This document shows, one piece after another, positions 58,879 through 64,000 of a DNA stretch of 64,000 nt (within the stretch, counting starts at the first letter, position 1; every line of letters begins with the position of its first letter). Source of the stretch: Komagataella phaffii GS115 (taxonomy: Eukaryota; Ascomycota; Pichiomycetes; Pichiales; Pichiaceae); NCBI RefSeq assembly GCF_000027005.1, contig NC_012965.1, forward strand, positions 855,001 through 919,000, in the 5' to 3' direction. Both the position numbers and the translations under genes were made by a program. The notes under the pieces were generated by a model. It saw only the letters and a list, made by a program, of their open reading frames with translations. It searched no databases and was not told where the DNA came from.

Positions 58879-60109
58879 TTATTGGAATTCAATATTAGCA
58901 GCATAAATGGCATTATTGAGATCTCCTTCAGAAATCTCAGTCTTTGGGAAGGATGAATCATGGGACAAAAGAAGCCTTAACTTTGTAATCTCATTTCTTT
59001 CTATGAACCAATTGTCCTTTGGAAATTCAATCTCAATTTTTATGTACAGATCACCTTTGGGGTTTTGTTTGAAGAGCCAGTTTCTTCCTTGGTCTAAGAT
59101 TGGCATTCCTTCGTTGGGAACCTTCAAAACTGTAGTCGGTGTTATAACCTTACCTGTGGGAGAATTGACCATCAAAAAGCGGCCATCTAAAGTTTTTATG
59201 GAGGGCTTGTAGTCAAATCCCGTTAGACAATCACATAATGGCAATTTCCAAGTTGTGTAAAGATCGTTACCTTTTCTCTCCAAGTACTCATGAGCCTTGG
59301 TAGTGTATTTTAATATAACATTTCCAGGTTTATAGTTTGGTTTTTCGTCAGACTCTCCTTCCAGTATGATTTCGCCTTCACTAGCAGCTCCTCTAGGAAT
59401 GTTGAATTCTAGTATCTTGCTTTCCTCGACACATCCTGAACCTGAACATTTCTTGCACTTGAATTTAGACTGAATACGGAGCCCCGACCCATCACAATGA
59501 GAACAATCAATATACTCTTCAATGGCCCAACCATTTTGAACTGGTCTCATTGCTCTCTTCATACCAGAACCGTGACAAAACATGCATTTCATCATACTAT
59601 TTGAATCTGCATTTTTTCTCAGTCGACTACCTGAACATTTGGAACAGATGGTAGATCTTGTAGAGGAGACTTTGATTACCTTGCCTTTATATAAATCATG
59701 AAGGGATATTTCCATCTCCATAACTGCATCTGGAGTCTTTCTTTCTTTCGGAGGACGGCTACCTCTTTGCTGATGATGATTATTAGAAAAAATTGAAGAA
59801 CTCGTCAGCTCCATAAGGATTCGCATCGTCAAAGTCGAACCCAAACCCAGGAACACCCCCAGAACCAGGGCCATTTCTATTTGGCACACCATCCGTGTCA
59901 CCATATATATCGTATTGACTTCTTTTCACTTCGTCACTCAGTATTTCATAAGCCGTTGATATTTCCTTGAATAAAGCTTCACTCTCTACTCTGACTGATT
60001 CTTCGACTTTGTCCGGATGATGTTTCAAAGCTAGTTTCCTGTATGCCCTCTTGATATCTTCTTGCGTTGCACTGGGATCTACTCCCAGTATCTCATACAA
60101 GCTGGACAT
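58879..60109 (-). CDS. XDJ1: Xdj1-like J-protein, interrupted by a one-base frameshift
   Basis: Type I Hsp40. The first frame (59783-60109) has the J domain SLYEILGVDPSATQEDIKRA with YRKLALKHHPDK (HPD intact) and a G/F region. It ends at a TAA directly after a run of six T (minus strand; A6 at 59787-59792). With five T the frame would continue NF-SNNHHQQRG into the second frame (58879-59782). That frame carries four zinc motifs (degenerate CSKCSGSR, then CMFCHGSG, CSHCDGSG, CKKCSGSG) and both substrate-binding domains, through NWFIERNEITKL. There is no CaaX box, unlike Ydj1, and no signal peptide, which favours Xdj1. The break is most simply a homopolymer error, or else a strain-specific null allele. 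Start is the ATG at 60109. Confidence 0.8.
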
Positions 60110-60297
60110 GATGTGTGGCAAAATTACACCTTTTATAGAACAAGTGGGATGAGCTTAAAAGATTGAACTGTCCTAACACCAAGAAAGTCGTCTTACATAA
60201 TAAAAGTCCAGATCACGTTCCAGATCATATGACTCTGTTTTTCCATCCAACATCTTTTCTCGCGATTTTTTTTTTACCCCATTCCCCACGCGAGCCA

Positions 60298-60309
60298 GCG
60301 CATATGCGC
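60298..60309. repeat. Perfect palindrome GCGCATATGCGC
   Basis: Twelve bases, self-complementary, between XDJ1 and ALT1. Possible binding site of a dimeric factor. Confidence 0.6.
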
Positions 60310-60335
60310 AGGAGGCCCTTTGTATAAAAAAGTAA

Positions 60336-60356
60336 ACCCGCAAACGGGTTGCGGGT
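60336..60356. repeat. Inverted repeat ACCCGCAA-N5-TTGCGGGT
   Basis: Eight-base perfect arms (60336-60343 and 60349-60356) around ACGGG. Could be a zinc-cluster factor site (CGG-type half sites) or a small hairpin. No sign of a pol III or snoRNA gene around it. Confidence 0.6.
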
Positions 60357-60863
60357 CTTGCGTACATCCGATACTCCCCGAAGCATTACAAATGTTTTCA
60401 CATTATTGTAATTAGTGTACCTTGGAGATCTCAAAGCAGTAATCTTGCAGCAGCCAACTGGTTTACAGTGAGTGACGCAAAATTGCTAGTCATCGCTGAC
60501 TCAATCTGCACTTGAATGAAATATCATCTCATCAAAAATTAGTTTTCATTGCTATAGTGGTTTGCTTTTTTGTGTCAGCTATCGAACCACTTGGTCTTAT
60601 CTTTCTAACTCTTCCACCCTGACTCCTATGCTCTCTCTTGCCGTTCCATCCCCTCAAATTAAATGTCACGCTACTGATAAGTCTTACTGGCAAAATAATG
60701 CAGACTTCTGTGGTGTACGGATCTCTACTTGGTCAGTCTGCCTGCGTCATCGTCAATTGGTTCGGCGCCTAGAATTTTTTTTTCATTTTCATCAGTCACC
60801 ACATTTGGAGATAAGCTCTGCTAGTTACCGATATTTAAACCCCGTACTGCCCGAATTTCGAAG

Positions 60864-62396
60864 ATGAGAGTTAATAAATTTATTCGTCCTTGTCGTCATA
60901 TGTCTTCGACAACTGTTGTTTCGTTGGGGCTGAAGATCAAACCAGATTTTCAGCCCGCACCAAAGTTGACCGTCACTGATTTGAACCCTCATACAGTCAA
61001 TGCCAAATATGCCGTAAGAGGAAAAATTCCTACTAAGGCAGAACTTTTAAGAAATCAGCTTAACGATGTAGACCATAAATTGCCTTTCACCAAAATTATT
61101 AGTGCCAACATTGGTAATCCACAGCAATTAGACCAAAAGCCATTAACATTCTACAGACAAATCCTGGCCCTGCTGCAGTACCCGCCCTTGTTGGACGATC
61201 CTCGTGTTGCTTCAATTTTCCCCAAGGATATTATTGAGCGTGCTAGAAGCTTATTGAAACAAATTGGTTCCGTGGGTGCCTACTCCCAATCTCAAGGTGT
61301 CCCTTCTATCAGACAGTCTATCGCGGACTTCATCAGCAGAAGAGACGGCCATCCTTGTGCCAGGAAAGAGCTAATATATCTTACCACCGGTGCATCCACC
61401 GCTGTCACTTATCTGTTAACTCTACTGGGACAAAATGAGAAGACCGGTTTCTTGATTCCGATTCCTCAATATCCTCTCTATACTGCCACACTGACCCTCA
61501 ACAACCGTACCGCATTGCCATACTACTTGAACGAGGAAGACAACTGGTCCATCGAGTGCGATGAAATAGAGTCCATTATTCTGGATTCCAAAGCTAAAGG
61601 AATCGACCCTCGTTGCCTGATAGTAATCAATCCTGGAAACCCCACTGGTGCCATTCTTTCCTATGAAGCCATTGAGGATATCTTGAATGTTTGTGCCAAG
61701 TATGGTTTGGTTGTTATTGCCGATGAAGTGTATCAGGAAAACATTTTTGACGGTAAGTTCATTTCCGTTAGAAAAGTGTTGCTAGATCTATTACAAGGCC
61801 CAAAGGCCGACTTGTATAAGAACATCCAGTTGGCATCGTTGCATTCGACCTCCAAGGGTATTTCTGGAGAATGTGGGCAAAGAGGTGGCTATATGGAACT
61901 CATAGGTTTCGACGAATCTGTGTTAGAACAGATCACCAAGCTTTCTTCTATTTCTCTGTGCCCAGTGGTGACAGGCCAAGCTCTGGTAGAACTAATGATT
62001 AACCCGCCCAAGGAAGGAGATGAATCTTACAAACTGTATTACGATGAGACCCGTGCTATTCACGATTCCCTAGCCGAAAGGGCCACGAAATTGTACGATG
62101 CGTTCAACAGCATGGAGGGTGTTGTTTGCCGCAAACCCCAAGGGGCCATGTATTGTTTCCCCAAAATCACTATTCCTGAGAAGGCGATCAAGACCGCCAA
62201 GGAGCTTGACTTTGAACCTGATGAATTTTACTGCAATGAATTGTTAGAGACTACTGGTATTTGTGCTGTTCCAGGCTCCGGATTTGGACAGAAGCCGGGA
62301 ACATATCACATTAGAACAACTTTCCTTGCTCCAGGGTCCGAGTGGATCAACGACTGGGTCGTCTTCCACAAGAAGTTCATGCAAAAGTATAAATGA
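60864..62396 (+). CDS. ALT1: Alanine aminotransferase
   Basis: PLP enzyme converting alanine and 2-oxoglutarate to pyruvate and glutamate. Blocks of the alanine aminotransferase family: ISANIGNPQQLDQKPLTFYRQ, VGAYSQSQGVPSIRQSIADFI, LTTGASTAVTYLL, VINPGNPTGAIL, ADEVYQENIF. The PLP lysine region is SLHSTSKGISGECGQRGGYM. 510 residues from the first ATG (60864). The first 12 residues (MRVNKFIRPCRH) are basic, as in a short presequence; a second ATG at 60900 (MSSTTVVSL) would give a cytosolic form. S. cerevisiae uses two genes, ALT1 and ALT2, for the two compartments. Confidence 0.93.
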   Translation: MRVNKFIRPCRHMSSTTVVSLGLKIKPDFQPAPKLTVTDLNPHTVNAKYAVRGKIPTKAELLRNQLNDVDHKLPFTKIISANIGNPQQLDQKPLTFYRQILALLQYPPLLDDPRVASIFPKDIIERARSLLKQIGSVGAYSQSQGVPSIRQSIADFISRRDGHPCARKELIYLTTGASTAVTYLLTLLGQNEKTGFLIPIPQYPLYTATLTLNNRTALPYYLNEEDNWSIECDEIESIILDSKAKGIDPRCLIVINPGNPTGAILSYEAIEDILNVCAKYGLVVIADEVYQENIFDGKFISVRKVLLDLLQGPKADLYKNIQLASLHSTSKGISGECGQRGGYMELIGFDESVLEQITKLSSISLCPVVTGQALVELMINPPKEGDESYKLYYDETRAIHDSLAERATKLYDAFNSMEGVVCRKPQGAMYCFPKITIPEKAIKTAKELDFEPDEFYCNELLETTGICAVPGSGFGQKPGTYHIRTTFLAPGSEWINDWVVFHKKFMQKYK

Positions 62397-62545
62397 TCTC
62401 TTCTGTTAATGATGTCTGCTATTAAAGGTGTTGGATGTCTCCCCCAGCCTGAGTGTTTTTCTCGCGCATTCTCGAGGAACATCTTCTATATTTTTTTACT
62501 TGTAAAACATGTATTCACTTCTCATATAGCTTTAACTTCTCTTTC

Positions 62546-63301
62546 ATGTCAGGATTGGTTTCTAAATGGGCTACTGAAGACTCATTGGCCGAGAAAGCTC
62601 GCGTAGATGACACCTTAAGAAGAACAAAGTCGAAAAATGTGAAACAGTCTGGGAAGTTGTCCAAGGACCAAGGGTTGCAAAGTGCAAGTGATACGCCCAA
62701 AAAGGCCAAAACTTTTACCAAGAACGAACCTTTAGTGTCAAGGTGGGCTAATGTTAAAGACCCCGCGTTGGAAGAAAAATCCAGCAAAAAAGTGGCCCAG
62801 CATGAGTCCAGTGGGGATTTTTCAAAAGTCTCTCACGCCCATAATAAGGACTCAAAGAGGCAACCGAAGAGAGAGCATCACAGATCAGAGGCAAAGAAAG
62901 AACCACCATCCGCACCTCCTGTAGATTTGAAAACGAATTCGCTGGCCCAAAGACTAGGTCAAGTATCTCTAGAGCCTGACAACCACAAGAAAGAGTATGT
63001 TCACGCTCCTCGAGAGAATAACGGTTCAAAGTCATCTGAAGGTCTCAAAAGTAACGAGCTGGCTCAAAGATTGGGATTGGTGACCGCCCCCAAAAAGAAA
63101 AGCCCAAAGAAGAAGACTGGTGGCTACAAACCACCTCACAAGAGGGATAACAAGTTGGAGAAGCAATCAGAAAGTAAAGCACAGGAACAGGAACAGGATT
63201 TTGCATTGGATGAGACTAAACGCCAAGAACTTTTAGAACTGATGGAACAGTATACTTCTACCCAAATAGATTGGGCTGATGATTTTGATGATGAATTGTG
63301 A
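62546..63301 (+). CDS. Unrecognised basic, low-complexity protein with paired motifs
   Basis: 251 residues, rich in K, S, E and P; probably disordered. Two short motifs occur twice: LVSKWATEDSL (about 4-14) with LVSRWANVKDPAL (about 63-75), and NSLAQRLGQVSLE with NELAQRLGLVTAP about 45 residues apart. After a basic patch (PKKKSPKKKTGGYKPPHKR), the C-terminus is QELLELMEQYTSTQIDWADDFDDEL, an amphipathic helix and acidic end. The pattern suggests a hub of linear motifs for protein or RNA binding, perhaps in translation, but I know no family for it. I chose the ATG at 62546; the longer frame starts at GTG and is hydrophobic and unlike the rest. Confidence 0.6.
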   Translation: MSGLVSKWATEDSLAEKARVDDTLRRTKSKNVKQSGKLSKDQGLQSASDTPKKAKTFTKNEPLVSRWANVKDPALEEKSSKKVAQHESSGDFSKVSHAHNKDSKRQPKREHHRSEAKKEPPSAPPVDLKTNSLAQRLGQVSLEPDNHKKEYVHAPRENNGSKSSEGLKSNELAQRLGLVTAPKKKSPKKKTGGYKPPHKRDNKLEKQSESKAQEQEQDFALDETKRQELLELMEQYTSTQIDWADDFDDEL

Positions 63302-63356
63302 CTTATTTGCAAGTTGTTTAGTAATTTTAAGAAAGGGCCATTTTATTTCCCTCTAA

Positions 63357-64000
63357 TTATATGAGAAATCCAATCGACTGCAACAGAATAGAGAGAGCAA
63401 TTCCGACTTGACCCACCCACCAGACATGCTGTACAGAGAACGGGCAGGTACTGTAATCCCACTCCCACAGACCGGTTGATTTGTTGAGATGACCAGTCAT
63501 GATTCCAGCATGACCATCAAAATCACCCATCATGGCTCTCACAGTAGCTTCTTTAATGTAGAAATTCTTGTTCTTTACAGTCTTATCTGCAACCCAAACG
63601 TTGTTTTCATCCTTGGAATAGAAGTTCTCACAACCTTCATGATCATGGCCAGTGAGTACAATTCCTGGTTTGCCACTTTGAAAGACAGCATTCAATACTT
63701 TCTGAGAAGTCTCATATTGAAGATGATTTTCTGATTTGAGTAGCCCGATCCTATAGTCTTCCAATGCATTTTCCTCAGTAAAATATTCCACAAACGGACC
63801 GTCAATACATAAACCTTCTCTCTTATAGAATGGGATGTGTGTCATTAGAATGGTTTGTCCAGGATAATTTTGTTTTGAGAGCATTTCAACAAACTGCCAA
63901 GTGTACTTTTGAAACTCTGGTTGTAATAGTGGTCCATCCAGAGCCAAAGAATTAAGAACCACGATTCTCCAAGGATGGTCAGTGTCGTTGTCGTACTCAA
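63357..64000 (-). CDS. Cdc1/Ted1-type ER metallophosphoesterase, C-terminal part
   Basis: Partial; the 5' end lies beyond the right edge, and the frame is open to base 64000. Visible motifs are VVLNSLALDGP, LMTHIPFYKREGLCIDGPF and VLTGHDHEGCENFY (metal-binding His and Asp). EATVRAMMGDFDGHAGIM precedes a final membrane segment, HVWWVGQVGIALSILLQSIGFLI. The family (PGAP5 in animals) removes ethanolamine phosphate from GPI glycans during ER export; yeast Ted1 and Cdc1 act on different mannoses. I lean to Ted1 from the GHDHEGC context but cannot separate the two on this piece. Confidence 0.85.
   Translation of the reverse strand, partial: EYDNDTDHPWRIVVLNSLALDGPLLQPEFQKYTWQFVEMLSKQNYPGQTILMTHIPFYKREGLCIDGPFVEYFTEENALEDYRIGLLKSENHLQYETSQKVLNAVFQSGKPGIVLTGHDHEGCENFYSKDENNVWVADKTVKNKNFYIKEATVRAMMGDFDGHAGIMTGHLNKSTGLWEWDYSTCPFSVQHVWWVGQVGIALSILLQSIGFLI

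Larger units (their letters stand above)
60110..60863. other. Divergent promoter region XDJ1/ALT1
   Basis: 754 bases without a gene. It contains a 12-base perfect palindrome (60298-60309) and, 26 bases on, an 8-base inverted repeat with a five-base loop (60336-60356). Both are GC-rich in an AT-rich setting. Confidence 0.55.

Noticed and set aside
59783..59904. An intron joining the two halves of the J-protein
   Set aside because: The halves join residue-for-residue at the T6 run; no GT…AG pair with a CTAAC-type branch lies at the joint.
60290..60440. A small RNA or tRNA gene at the GC-rich inverted repeat
   Set aside because: No A/B boxes, C/D or H/ACA elements, and no cloverleaf on either strand.

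Overview
This window is nuclear DNA of an ascomycete budding yeast. The evidence is a compact layout of about 44 protein genes on both strands, intergenic gaps mostly of 100-700 bases, few and short introns (48, 49, 49 and 157 bases, three with GTAAGT donors and CTAAC branch points near the 3' end), a nuclear tRNA-Thr(AGU), and gene content such as PRE6, TAF5, MIM1, GPI2, LSM1, RTG2 and STE11. Several features fit the methylotrophic yeast Komagataella phaffii (Pichia pastoris) group. This includes a JEN1-type carboxylate transporter and a multi-copy GRE2-like family. The species call is inference. One run of about 537 undetermined bases (3796-4332), preceded by scattered N calls, truncates RPE1.

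Layout. 1-7121: end of a PUF RNA-binding protein, a JEN1-like transporter, RPE1 (cut by the gap), LSM1, TRM61 and a DUF1749 hydrolase. 7254-15540: the accessory part of the window. It holds a putative mitochondrial membrane protein followed by four tandem, same-strand, 354-residue GRE2-like reductases. Between the reductases lie decayed, non-coding pieces of the mitochondrial-protein gene, so a two-gene unit was duplicated, one partner was kept and the other decayed. 15572-33429: PRE6, RPR2, MIM1, RTG2, TAF5, GPI2, a small coiled-coil protein, PGI1, MSI1, RPN7, a hexokinase, ARP2 and MPS1. 33430-50099: ATP4, a small unknown, ALA1, an STK19-like protein, a CCDC47/YNR021W-like ER protein, IMG1, BUD23, a sterol acyltransferase, ATP23, tRNA-Thr, STE11, an RKM5-like methyltransferase, HOM2 and RPA14. 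50336-64000: two mitochondrial ribosomal proteins, GPI17, TMA64, APC4, an unknown, a securin candidate, a frameshifted XDJ1-like J-protein, alanine aminotransferase, an unknown basic protein and the end of a Cdc1/Ted1 phosphoesterase.

Most genes are ordinary housekeeping genes whose neighbours are functionally unrelated, as usual in yeast. Notable exceptions: the reductase array shares a conserved upstream block that contains Yap1-type sites in two copies; APC4 lies two genes from a probable APC/C substrate (securin); and bL34m lies next to uL1m. Four genes (PRE6, hexokinase, ARP2, STE11) have short first exons that a plain ORF scan misses. ALA1 and ALT1 carry two in-frame start codons that could give mitochondrial and cytosolic forms.

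I did not find a clearly new molecular system. The best candidates for follow-up are the reductase array with its relics, the securin candidate, the J-protein frameshift and the hexokinase intron.
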